Part shown: positions 32,836 through 40,872 of the stretch, in pieces
Layout of the letters: each line of letters opens with the position of its first letter
Numbering within the stretch: the first letter of the stretch is position 1
NCBI RefSeq assembly: GCF_000420705.1
Contig: NZ_ATVL01000011.1
Coordinates: 310,001 to 374,000 of the forward strand
DNA from: Hymenobacter norwichensis DSM 15439
GTDB lineage: Bacteria > Bacteroidota > Bacteroidia > Cytophagales > Hymenobacteraceae
DNA: 64,000 bases
Direction: 5' to 3'
The notes under the pieces: generated by a model
Databases searched by the model: none
What the model saw: only the letters and a program-made list of their open reading frames with translations
What the model was told of the DNA's origin: nothing
Made by a program: the position numbers and the translations under genes

Positions 32836-33561
32836 CTAGTTTCCTAGGTGGAACGATGCGCCTACAGCTAGGTATTGCAGCCCAAAATTAGCCCCGAAAC
32901 TGCTGCTAGTGCCTTCGTAATTAGTTTGATAGGACTGATTGCTTTGAAACGTGCTTTCCGATTTAGATGCAGTATACGATAAGCCACCTACCGTAAGCTC
33001 TAACCCAAGTTTGGGGGTGGGAAAGAATACAAAGCCGGGGGATAATGTAGCAAAACCACCAGTCGATTTTGCCTCGGAACTATAATACTCTTCATTATTG
33101 ATTCCTGAATAATAACTGCTGTTATTCTGGATTTGGCGCTGGTATCCTCCAGCCAATTGACCATAGAAAGCTACTCTTTCACCCAGCATTTTATAGTAGC
33201 GCACAAAGGGGCCTATCGTTGCGCCTTTTGTTCTGTCATTACGATGATAAGTGTTGGGACTACCATTGTCATTTCTGGTTTCTATGTTCTTACCTGAACC
33301 TACGCTGCCACGGATGCCAAGAGCCAGGTTGTCAGCTACAAAGAAGCCAATTTGGGGCGCAAAATTGAAGCTGGACTGCTTGGAATCCTGCTGAACGTTG
33401 GCCACAGAACCAGAAGGGGTGGTAGATGTAGACTCGCCCTTCGATTGATAATAATTCACCTGTCCACTCACGAGCAACTTGCCTGCTTCTGTTTGAGCCT
33501 GCGCCGTGCCTATTGCGGTGCCCAGTAGCAGAATACTTGAAACCGATTTCTTGATTGACAT
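32836..33561 (-). CDS. Outer-membrane beta-barrel protein
   Basis: From the ATG at 33561, 241 residues with a signal peptide (IKKSVSSILLLGTAIGTAQA). The mature part alternates strands rich in S, N, Q and G with aromatic ends (KQSSFNFAPQIGFFVADNLALGIRGSVGS, LGLELTVGGLSY, FGLQYLAVGASFHLGN) and ends in a barrel-like strand. It resembles Bacteroidota porin-like 8-strand barrels. No function assigned. Confidence 0.78.
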   Translation of the reverse strand: MSIKKSVSSILLLGTAIGTAQAQTEAGKLLVSGQVNYYQSKGESTSTTPSGSVANVQQDSKQSSFNFAPQIGFFVADNLALGIRGSVGSGKNIETRNDNGSPNTYHRNDRTKGATIGPFVRYYKMLGERVAFYGQLAGGYQRQIQNNSSYYSGINNEEYYSSEAKSTGGFATLSPGFVFFPTPKLGLELTVGGLSYTASKSESTFQSNQSYQTNYEGTSSSFGANFGLQYLAVGASFHLGN

Positions 33562-33701
33562 AAAAGGAGTAGATAAAAGATGAAAAGTACGCCTCCAACG
33601 CACTATTCATCGGGATTATTAGGGTAATCGGATTTATATATTTTATCGAAAATATGCTCAGTCGCGCAATAAAAAAGCCTTAGCTCCTATGAGCCGAGAG
33701 G

Positions 33702-33932
33702 TTACACCAGCAAGTTATCCTGGGCAGTTTGCTGGCAGCGGATGGAGGTGATTTGCAGACCCAGCAGATGCGGGCTTCGGAATTGCTCGTAGAGGTCAGT
33801 GAATACCTCGTTCAGTTCTGGTGTTTCGCTTAACTGATAGTGGCACACCTGGTGGGTATTCACAATGTAGCCGTCTTCAAATTCAGCTAGTGTAAGCTGA
33901 TAGCAAACTGTGTACTGAGGTTCCTTTTTCAT
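33702..33932 (-). CDS. Small hypothetical protein
   Basis: 76 residues beginning MKKEPQYTVCYQLTLAEFEDGY, with no signal peptide or membrane span. Two sequence stretches form likely strands and helices (TPELNEVFTDLYEQF, HLLGLQITSIRCQ). The codon pattern and a clean ATG make a real gene plausible, but I recognise no family. It is isolated, with an AT-rich gap upstream. Confidence 0.55.
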   Translation of the reverse strand: MKKEPQYTVCYQLTLAEFEDGYIVNTHQVCHYQLSETPELNEVFTDLYEQFRSPHLLGLQITSIRCQQTAQDNLLV

Positions 33933-34503
33933 AGCCGTTGGAAGAAAGGACGTAAGCAGAGTGGATACGCAAATCTAATATATTTAGTATGAATACCATC
34001 TTAATTAGTATATATAGTTGCATTCATCGTTCCTGAATCCATCCACCAATAAAAGGCAGTAGCCTATAAGTCGGCCTTTCCTGTATCGATAGAAGCAGGG
34101 CGCAATTTGTCTTAAGCATTAATAAAGCGGCTACTATATTTCTCGGACTTAGTGAGCAAACAAAGCCCAAGTAAGAAGGCACTCTGTGAGTTGAGAAGTC
34201 ACTCGATACACACTTAGTAAGTAAAGGATGAATGCCTGTTGCTAGGGCATGAACAAGCCGCTCAAAAAAATAAATCACAATACTTATATATTAACAAAGT
34301 AGATAGTGTGTTGTAGCTAATTTTTGGCTTAATATTATGATTTTAAGGTGTTTGAGGATTGAAAATAGCAGAATGCTCTGAAGTGCTACGTGTCCAGCAA
34401 CACTCTGTAAAACCTGTCTGGTAAGGGTGCCGGGAACATGGCTAGTGCCTAGCCCGTTGAATAAAGACCAGCGCTTTACCATTTTTGCGCTAGCCTTTCC
34501 TCT
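33933..34503. other. AT-rich gap with no clear gene
   Basis: About 570 bases with TATA-like runs (TAATATATTTAGTATGAATACC, quoted in part: TATATATAGTTG near 34010) and no convincing ORF. A minus-strand 84-codon ORF (34024-34278) lacks codon bias or a known motif. No structured RNA was recognised. Confidence 0.5.
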
Positions 34504-34896
34504 ATGTCTCGTTCTGTTTCCTCAGTTGTATCGTCGCACTGGCGCCTTAGTTGGCTGCTGGCGGCACTGCTGTGCGTTATAGAGCTGAAGCCTGCAATGG
34601 CTATCATCCGGTATGCTAGCATTAATGCTGTTGAGCGAACTGGTAGCACACGCATTAGTGTAACGCCCGCAACTGAGTTAATAGAGCAGCGCACTACCTG
34701 TTGGGAAGCCATTGCTCCTGCCGAAGCGGATGCCGGCAGCTGGCTACCAGTAAGCACAGCGTTGCTACCACAGCTTAATTGGGAGCTTACGAATGCGCTT
34801 ATATGGCCCATCTGTCTGGATTGGCGGGGTGAGGTGCTGCCAGTCCTGTTTCGGCAGCGTCAGTTTTTAGTTGCTGTATTGCCCAACGCTCCTTAG
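34504..34896 (+). CDS. Small secreted or membrane-anchored hypothetical protein
   Basis: 130 codons with an N-terminal hydrophobic segment (LSWLLAALLCVIELKPAMA) that fits a signal peptide. The mature part (about 100 residues) has two cysteines and no recognised motif. An overlapping minus-strand ORF (34476-34811) has no signal-like start and is less likely. Evidence is limited to the signal peptide and the ORF length. Confidence 0.4.
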   Translation: MSRSVSSVVSSHWRLSWLLAALLCVIELKPAMAIIRYASINAVERTGSTRISVTPATELIEQRTTCWEAIAPAEADAGSWLPVSTALLPQLNWELTNALIWPICLDWRGEVLPVLFRQRQFLVAVLPNAP

Positions 34897-35047
34897 CTAC
34901 TGTTGCGGCGCATCATTGGGTCGTAATGAAAGCCCTGAAAGCCGGGTAAACCACCTACTTACTTATTAACAATCTGCTGCTTGTTGCCTATCTGCCAAGC
35001 CATTCGGCGTAGCTGAAACCCGCGCAAGCAGCAAACTCACTGTGTTC

Positions 35048-36031
35048 ATGCTTCTTCAACAATCTATACTTCAGCGCCTTCGAGAAATGGTAGGCGCAAG
35101 TACTTTATCTTCTTCACCAGTGCCAACTGCAGCCGTTGCGGCTACGGTAGACGAACCAGCCAAGTCCGATGAACGGGAATTTGGCCAATACATCCGCCAG
35201 GCAATTTTCATTGTGTTGGGTATCATGTCGGCGGCGCTTGGCTTGAAAGGGTTCTTGCTGCCCAATGAGTTTATTGATGGGGGGGTAACAGGTATCTCAT
35301 TGCTTACCAGCCAACTGACAGGTATTTCGTTGTCGTTGCTGATTGTGGTTATCAACATTCCGTTTGTGGTGCTGGGCTACTACCAGATGGGCCGCGGCTT
35401 TGCCCTCAAAACTCTGATGGCTATTATGGGCTTGGCTCTGGCCTTGCTGGTGGTATCGTTTCCCACGCTTACCCAAGACAAGCTGCTAATTGCTGTTTTC
35501 GGCGGTTTCTTTCTTGGGGCCGGTATCGGCCTGACGGTGCGCGGCGGTGCCGTACTCGACGGTACGGAGGTACTGGCCGTATACCTGAGCAAGAAAACGG
35601 CCCTCTCCGTCGGCGATGTAATTCTGCTCATCAACTTGGTGATCTTTGGCGCGGCGGCCTACCTGCTATCCATCGAAACCGCGTTGTACTCTATCCTGGC
35701 TTACCTGTCGGCTGCCAAGACTATCGACTTCATTATCGAAGGCATTGAGGAATATACCGGTGTAACCATCGTATCGGCGCAGAGCGAGCAAATCCGGCAG
35801 ATGTTAACCGAGAAACTCGGTCGTGGGGCCACCGTTTACGCGGGCAAGCGCGGCTACGGCTCGCACGGCCACCAGCGCGCCGCCATCGACATCATCTTTA
35901 CCGTAACCACCCGCCTAGAGGTCACGCAACTGAAAACTGAAATCGAAAAAATTGACCCCCAGGCTTTCGTAGTGATGCATAGCGTGCGCGAAACCAAGGG
36001 CGGCATGGTGAAAAAACGACCGTTGCACTAA
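35048..36031 (+). CDS. YitT-family membrane protein
   Basis: From the ATG at 35048 (a GTG two codons earlier is possible), 327 residues. After a hydrophilic N-terminus there are five to six spans (AIFIVLGIMSAALGLKGF, ISLSLLIVVINIPFVVLGYY, LMAIMGLALALLVVSF, AVFGGFFLGAGIGLTVRGG, VILLINLVIFGAAAYLLS), then a soluble DUF2179 domain with GRGATVYAGKRGYG and the C-terminal VVMHSVRETKGG. The YitT/DUF161 family is of uncertain transport function. Ends at a 20-bp terminator. Confidence 0.88.
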   Translation: MLLQQSILQRLREMVGASTLSSSPVPTAAVAATVDEPAKSDEREFGQYIRQAIFIVLGIMSAALGLKGFLLPNEFIDGGVTGISLLTSQLTGISLSLLIVVINIPFVVLGYYQMGRGFALKTLMAIMGLALALLVVSFPTLTQDKLLIAVFGGFFLGAGIGLTVRGGAVLDGTEVLAVYLSKKTALSVGDVILLINLVIFGAAAYLLSIETALYSILAYLSAAKTIDFIIEGIEEYTGVTIVSAQSEQIRQMLTEKLGRGATVYAGKRGYGSHGHQRAAIDIIFTVTTRLEVTQLKTEIEKIDPQAFVVMHSVRETKGGMVKKRPLH

Positions 36032-36073
36032 ACTGCTGTTTGGCGCATTTTTAGCGGCAGCCACCAAAAAGCA

Positions 36074-36117
36074 CCATAAAAAAACCGCTGAACGAAGGTT
36101 CAGCGGTTTTTTTATGG
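36074..36117. terminator. Bidirectional terminator
   Basis: A perfect 20-bp stem (36074-36093, 36098-36117) with A7/T7 tracts. It serves the yitT-like gene and the minus-strand tRNA-like gene. Confidence 0.9.
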
Positions 36118-36130
36118 CTTAGCAGAAAGT

Positions 36131-36191
36131 TGGGGTAGCAGGGTTCGAACCTTCGTCCTCAACGACGCATGCTACCGGGCTACGCTACCCC
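36131..36191 (-). pseudogene. Truncated tRNA-like sequence, 61 nt
   Basis: On the minus strand GGGGTAG/CTACCCC forms a perfect 7-bp acceptor stem with discriminator A, and TTCGAAC is a normal T loop. The anticodon arm is reduced (CGTC, 6-nt loop, GACG), the variable loop is missing and the D stem pairs poorly. It resembles the neighbouring tRNA-Pro in the D-loop region. It lies between its own terminator and the tRNA-Pro terminator, so it may be transcribed. Confidence 0.6.
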
Positions 36192-36236
36192 TGAAAGGGG
36201 CCTTACTTACCTAATAACCGAACGGAAAGAGCCAAA

Positions 36237-36269
36237 AAAAGCCTCTGGGTGGGGTTCCCAGAGGCTTTT
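36237..36269 (-). terminator. Terminator of tRNA-Pro
   Basis: AAAAGCCTCTGGG (36237-36249) pairs with CCCAGAGGCTTTT (36257-36269). It lies 20 nt 3' of the minus-strand tRNA-Pro. Confidence 0.8.
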
Positions 36270-36288
36270 CAGACAATAAATTCTTCAG

Positions 36289-36362
36289 TCGGAGTGGCAG
36301 GATTCGAACCTACGACCTCCAGCACCCCATGCTGGCGCGATACCAGGCTACGCTACACCCCG
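36289..36362 (-). tRNA. tRNA-Pro (GGG)
   Basis: 74 nt with acceptor CGGGGTG/CACTCCG (one G.T), anticodon GGG in loop ATGGGGT closed by CCAGC/GCTGG, T loop TTCGAAT, discriminator A. CCA is not encoded. Confidence 0.93.
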
Positions 36363-36375
36363 AGGAATTATGGCA

Positions 36376-36407
36376 CAAAGGTAACCCAGAAATTGAATGT
36401 TGCGCAA
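36376..36407 (-). promoter_or_regulatory. Promoter of tRNA-Pro
   Basis: On the minus strand, TTG at 36407-36405, a 21-nt spacer, then TACCTTTG at 36383-36376, 14 nt before the tRNA 5' end. Confidence 0.6.
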
Positions 36408-36954
36408 TGTATTGGCAACAAAATTCGGTTGCCTAGTGCCGCTGTATGGCTAACGGAACAAGTTTTCCGCAGATTTTTCCTGCCTTTACGTCACGACTGG
36501 TCTCACTATCTGCGTCTTGGCTTTTACCCCATATTCATTGAATTACTTATGCTGCGTGTAGTTGCCAGCAATTGAATTTTGTAGCTACCTAATCAGCAGC
36601 GAATAGGTTTCAGCTGAAAGGCGTCGGTAAGGCAAGATAGGGTTGGGCAGATGCAGGCTTCGATTACTTGCGTCTTTCGGTCGCCTCACTGGTCTAGCTA
36701 TACTGCTAAGCTTCTTGGGATAGTAACTTCTCCTAGCCAAACAGATACCGTACTAGCTTTAGACTGCCCGCTGAGCCAGGTTTGTTGACTCACGTAATTA
36801 GCACTGCAACTGGGTTGCGTTTATAGCAGCAAACGGTGATTATGACAATCGGTAGAAGATATTGGGTATTAGTACTTTCTGATGAATTGTGATTTTAGAG
36901 GCGTATATTTGAGTAATTTTACAAGAAATCTGGGTAGCTCACGTTGTCATAGAT
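36408..36954. other. Gap with no recognised gene
   Basis: About 550 bases of moderate GC between tRNA-Pro and the sorting-domain protein. ORFs here are short and cross the tRNA. No RNA motif, repeat or promoter was recognised with confidence. Confidence 0.5.
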
Positions 36955-37506
36955 ATGCGTATGAAATCTGTACTTTCTCTTGTTGCTGTGCTTTTTACTT
37001 TGGGGTTGTTGAATCCTGTGCAGGCCCAAACCAAAGGAGTTGCTCCCAAGCCCGCCGCTAAGGCTCCGGTGAAAGCAGCGGTGCCGGCCGCTAAGAAACC
37101 CGCCCCAGCCACGGCGGCTAAGCCAGCTACACCGGTGGCCAAACCCGGAGTGCCATCGGCCAAGCCGGGTACTGCCACTCCGAAGCCTGCTGCTTCTGCG
37201 GCGCCGGTGGCCCCCGTAGCCCTCGTTACCGACAAAATGGTGGTGCCGGCTGTGAATACGTCGTTGCTGAAGGTGCAGGCTAGTGCCAACCCTGTAACCG
37301 GCCGGCTCACGGTGCGCACTAACTCGCCGAATCCTACTCGCGTGGAAATCAACGGTCCTGATGGCCGTCCGGTTATCACCCGCGACTTAATCAGCAGTTC
37401 GGAAACGGCCGTACTCGATGTTCGTAACCTGCCGCCTGGCGCCTATATCGTGCAGTGTACCTCGGGTGAGCGGCGTGGCATTAAGCGCGTGATGGTAGGA
37501 CAGTAA
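36955..37506 (+). CDS. Secreted Ala/Pro/Lys-rich protein ending in a type IX sorting-like domain
   Basis: 183 residues. Signal peptide at 1-25 (SVLSLVAVLFTLGLLNPVQA), then a low-complexity linker of about 65 residues of A, P, K and T (AKPATPVAKPGVPSAKPG) without any folded passenger, then an 80-residue beta domain. Its pattern (ASANPVTGRLTV, VEINGPDGRPV, NLPPGAYIVQCTSG, RGIKRVMV) matches the type A C-terminal sorting domain. It would be exported by the type IX system, or act as a surface Lys/Pro-rich linker protein. Two in-frame ATGs (36955 and 36961) exist. Confidence 0.75.
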   Translation: MRMKSVLSLVAVLFTLGLLNPVQAQTKGVAPKPAAKAPVKAAVPAAKKPAPATAAKPATPVAKPGVPSAKPGTATPKPAASAAPVAPVALVTDKMVVPAVNTSLLKVQASANPVTGRLTVRTNSPNPTRVEINGPDGRPVITRDLISSSETAVLDVRNLPPGAYIVQCTSGERRGIKRVMVGQ

Positions 37507-37526
37507 CCACGCTTTAACGCATTATA

Positions 37527-37560
37527 AAAACGCCCATCTGGTAGGCCAGATGGGCGTTTT
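37527..37560. terminator. Intrinsic terminator
   Basis: A perfect 15-bp stem, AAAACGCCCATCTGG with CCAGATGGGCGTTTT, loop of 4 nt. Confidence 0.85.
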
Positions 37561-37662
37561 GTGTTTTACTAACTACTATTTGCATTAGGTAAGCTAAGTT
37601 CAGGTCAAGGTAGAAACAAGATGCCCGAACTAGCTACTCAAGGAAAACACTAGGCTATCAGT

Positions 37663-39450
37663 CTATGCGGCGTCTTCGCTTTGCAGCTGCCGCTCGTAGA
37701 GGGCGCGGTACAGCCCGTCAGCGTCCTGCATTAGCACTTCGTGGGTGCCGTGCTGCACAATTACGCCGTCGTCGAGCACCAGGATTTCGTCGGCTAGCTT
37801 CACGGAACTCACGCGGTGTGAGATGATGAGGCTGGTGCGGTTGTGCATGATGCGCTGCAAGGCGTCGAGGATGGCGTTTTCGGTGTTGGTATCTACGGCC
37901 GAGAGGGAGTCGTCGAGGATCAGAATTTTCGGCTCTTTCACTAGGGCACGGGCAATGCTGACGCGCTGCTTCTGGCCGCCGGAGAGGGTAATACCCCGCT
38001 CGCCGAGCTTGGTATCGAAGCCTTCCGGGAAGCGAATGATGTTGTCGTAGACGTTGGCGTCTTTAGCGGCTTGCTGCATCCGCTCCTCGGTTGGGTTGTT
38101 GAGGCCGAAGTTGATGTTGTTGCGGATGGAGTCCGAGAACAGGAACACGTCCTGGGGTACGTACCCGATTTGCTCGCGCAGGGAGTTCAGGGAATAGTCG
38201 CGCACGTCCACGCCGTCGATGCGGATGGTGCCGGTCGTCACGTCGAAGAGGCGGCAGAGCAGCACGGCCACGGTGCTTTTGCCCGAGCCAGTGTTACCGA
38301 TAACCGCCAAGGTCTGGCCCGGCCGGATGTGGAAGCTCACGTTTTTCAGTGCTTGGATGCCGGTATCGGGGTAGGTGAACGAGACGTTGTCGAACACAAT
38401 GTCGCCGGCCATTTCCTGCTCGATATTCTTCTGCGAAACGATGTCGGTTTTCTGGTCCAAGAACTCGTTGATGCGGGCCTGCGAGGCTTCGGCGCGCTGC
38501 ACGAGGCTACTGGTCCAGCCCAGCGCCGTTACGGGCCAGGTGAGCAGGTTCACGTAAATCAGGAACTCGGCAATGCTACCCGTGGTGATGGTGCCCCGGA
38601 TAACCTCCTGCCCGCCCACGTACACCGTAACAATGGTGCTGAGGCCAACCAGAAACATAATCAGCGGGAAAAACAGCGAGTTCACGAAGTTCAAACTCAA
38701 CGACTTCTCCTTGTACTCATTGGAAGCCACCGCAAACTGCTGGTGCGAATCCTGCTCCCGCACAAACGACTTCAGCACCCGAATCCCCGAAAACGCCTCC
38801 TGTACGAACGTGGTCATGCCCGAGAGGCTGCGCTGGATTTCGTCGGACTTCTTCTCAATCAGGTTGTTGACGTAGAAAATGCTGACGCTCAGGATGGGCA
38901 GCGGCAGCAGCGTGTAAATCGTCAGCTTCACGTTCACCATGAACATGAGTGGCACGATGAGCACGAATAGCAGCACCAACTGCATGAAATACATGATGGC
39001 CGGCCCGAAGTACATGCGCACCCGCCCCACATCCTCACTGATGCGCGACATTAGGTCGCCGGTGCTGTGGCGGCGGTAGAAGGCTAGCGGTAAGCTTTGG
39101 TAGTGCTGGTAGATTTCGTTTTTCTGGTCGTTTTCGATGTGCCGGCTCATCACGATGAGCGTTTGGCGCATGAAGAACAGGAAGATTCCCCGCAGCAAGG
39201 CCAGTACAATAATCAGGATACCGTACAGCAGCACGTTGCGCCCGAACAGAGAATACACTTCGCCCTGCGACGACGTGCCCGCAAATAAGTGGTACAGGTC
39301 GATGCCCTCACTTACCAAATCGAAGGCGTAGCGCACAATCTGGGCCGGGAAAATGGCCAGCAACGTGCTGAGCGCCACGAACAGCACACCGCCGATGAAA
39401 TGCCATTTGTAGCGAAATAGGTACTTATTGGTAGCAGAAAGAGCGGACAC
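37663..39450 (-). CDS. ABC exporter half-transporter with degenerate Walker B
   Basis: 595 residues: six membrane spans (about 20-310) and an ABC ATPase with Walker A GNTGSGKST, signature LSGGQKQR, Walker B ILILDDSLSAVD and HRVS. The catalytic Glu after Walker B is Asp (LDDS), as in the degenerate site of heterodimeric exporters such as MdlA/YheI. The complete half at 30.3-32.1 kb would be the natural partner. It is divergent from the leucine-dehydrogenase-type gene. Confidence 0.93.
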   Translation of the reverse strand: MSALSATNKYLFRYKWHFIGGVLFVALSTLLAIFPAQIVRYAFDLVSEGIDLYHLFAGTSSQGEVYSLFGRNVLLYGILIIVLALLRGIFLFFMRQTLIVMSRHIENDQKNEIYQHYQSLPLAFYRRHSTGDLMSRISEDVGRVRMYFGPAIMYFMQLVLLFVLIVPLMFMVNVKLTIYTLLPLPILSVSIFYVNNLIEKKSDEIQRSLSGMTTFVQEAFSGIRVLKSFVREQDSHQQFAVASNEYKEKSLSLNFVNSLFFPLIMFLVGLSTIVTVYVGGQEVIRGTITTGSIAEFLIYVNLLTWPVTALGWTSSLVQRAEASQARINEFLDQKTDIVSQKNIEQEMAGDIVFDNVSFTYPDTGIQALKNVSFHIRPGQTLAVIGNTGSGKSTVAVLLCRLFDVTTGTIRIDGVDVRDYSLNSLREQIGYVPQDVFLFSDSIRNNINFGLNNPTEERMQQAAKDANVYDNIIRFPEGFDTKLGERGITLSGGQKQRVSIARALVKEPKILILDDSLSAVDTNTENAILDALQRIMHNRTSLIISHRVSSVKLADEILVLDDGVIVQHGTHEVLMQDADGLYRALYERQLQSEDAA

Positions 39451-39662
39451 AGGAGAGTGAAGTGGAGACGAGAAAACAGCGGCTTGGCTGGCTCCGTAAA
39501 GAGCTTAACCAATGGCCGGAACCGGAAATTGGGTTACTTTTGCACCCGAATTGCGAACCATAACGCCCGATTGCCAGGTGGCGTTGCGGTTTGCAAAGAT
39601 ACAACAAGCAAGTCCCGCTCTTTCCTTTCCCAAATCCCACCCACCCTTTCATCCCTTCCCAA

Positions 39663-40754
39663 ATGGTTGAATTTCACGAGACGACCGATACGTCGGTCTT
39701 TGGTCAAATTGCCGAGTTCCAACACGAGCAAGTGGTGTTCTGCCACGACCACGAAACGGGCTTGCGCGCCATTATTGGCATTCACAACACGGTGCTGGGT
39801 CCGGCACTGGGGGGAACCCGCATGTGGCACTACGCCTCCGATGCTGATGCCCTGCACGATGTACTGCGTCTTTCGCGCGGCATGAGCTACAAGGCCGCCA
39901 TTTCGGGTTTGAACCTAGGCGGCGGTAAGGCCGTCATCATCGGGGATGCCCGCACTATGAAGACCGAAGCCCTGTTGCGCAAGTTCGGGCGCTTCGTGCA
40001 GAACCTGAATGGTAAGTACATCACCGCCGAAGATGTGAACATGACCACCAAGGACATGGAGTACATTCGAATGGAAACCAAGCACGTAGCAGGCTTGCCT
40101 GAAAGCATGGGCGGCTCCGGCGACCCATCACCAGTAACGGCTTACGGCACCTACATGGGCATGAAGGCCGCCGCTAAAAAGGCGTTTGGCTCCGAGAGCC
40201 TGGCCGGTAAGCGCATTGCGGTGCAAGGCGTGGGCCACGTAGGCACCTACCTGATGGAGTATTTGCAGAAGGAAGGCGCCAAGCTGGTGCTCACCGACTA
40301 CTACGAAGACCGCGCGCTGGAAGCCGCTGCCCGTTTCGGGGCGGTAGCCGTGGGCCTCGACGAAATCTACGACCAGGAGGTGGATATCTACTCGCCGTGC
40401 GCGCTGGGTGCCACCATCAACGACGATACCATTGAGCGGTTGAAGTGCCGGGTAATTGCCGGTTGCGCCAACAACCAGCTGGAAAATGAGAACGTGCATG
40501 GCCCCGCCCTCGTGGACCGTGGCATCGTGTACGCCCCCGATTTTCTGATCAATGCCGGCGGCCTCATCAACGTTTACTCCGAAGTAATTGGGGGCAGCCG
40601 CCAGTCAGCCCTCACTCAAACCGAGAAAATTTTCGATTACACCACTCAAGTACTTCTCAAAGCCGACGAGGAGGGCACGCATCCCCAGGCCGCTGCCATC
40701 CGGCAAGCCGAGGAGCGCATTGCCGCCATCGGCAAAGTCAAATCCACTTACTAG
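39663..40754 (+). CDS. Glu/Leu/Phe/Val dehydrogenase (leucine-dehydrogenase type)
   Basis: From the ATG at 39663, 363 residues (a further-upstream start is not supported). Catalytic Lys and substrate motifs lie in GLNLGGGKAVIIGD (about residue 80), and the Rossmann domain has VQGVGHVGTYLMEYL (about 190). The length (about 360) fits leucine/valine dehydrogenases rather than hexameric glutamate dehydrogenases (about 410-450). The enzyme deaminates branched-chain amino acids with NAD. A second family member is at 55-56 kb. Confidence 0.9.
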   Translation: MVEFHETTDTSVFGQIAEFQHEQVVFCHDHETGLRAIIGIHNTVLGPALGGTRMWHYASDADALHDVLRLSRGMSYKAAISGLNLGGGKAVIIGDARTMKTEALLRKFGRFVQNLNGKYITAEDVNMTTKDMEYIRMETKHVAGLPESMGGSGDPSPVTAYGTYMGMKAAAKKAFGSESLAGKRIAVQGVGHVGTYLMEYLQKEGAKLVLTDYYEDRALEAAARFGAVAVGLDEIYDQEVDIYSPCALGATINDDTIERLKCRVIAGCANNQLENENVHGPALVDRGIVYAPDFLINAGGLINVYSEVIGGSRQSALTQTEKIFDYTTQVLLKADEEGTHPQAAAIRQAEERIAAIGKVKSTY

Positions 40755-40756
40755 CG

Positions 40757-40865
40757 GTGATTTAGTGATTTAGCGACTTAGTGAGTTTGACGTTCTAACA
40801 GTGCACGTTGAGCAACCAGAACGTCAAACTCACTAAGTCGCTAAATCACTAAATCACTAAATCAC
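40757..40865. repeat. Stop-to-start inverted repeat (element G), perfect 40-bp stem
   Basis: 40757-40796 and 40818-40857 are exact reverse complements over 40 bp with a 21-nt loop, and the right arm continues with another TAAATCAC copy to 40865. The word GTGATTTA is repeated. The left arm starts 2 nt after the upstream TAG and the right arm ends 7 nt before the nusB ATG. Confidence 0.95.
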
Positions 40866-40872
40866 ACAAAGA

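Noticed and set aside
34024..34278. 84-codon minus-strand ORF in the AT-rich gap
   Set aside because: No recognisable domain, composition of the surrounding AT-rich non-coding sequence.
34476..34811. 111-codon ORF antisense to the small secreted protein
   Set aside because: No signal-like start or motif; kept the plus-strand ORF with low confidence.
36249..36575. 108-codon ORF
   Set aside because: It runs through tRNA-Pro and its promoter.
40757..40865. Possible CRISPR-like array from repeated words
   Set aside because: The copies are contiguous and form two complementary arms; there are no constant-length spacers and no cas genes.
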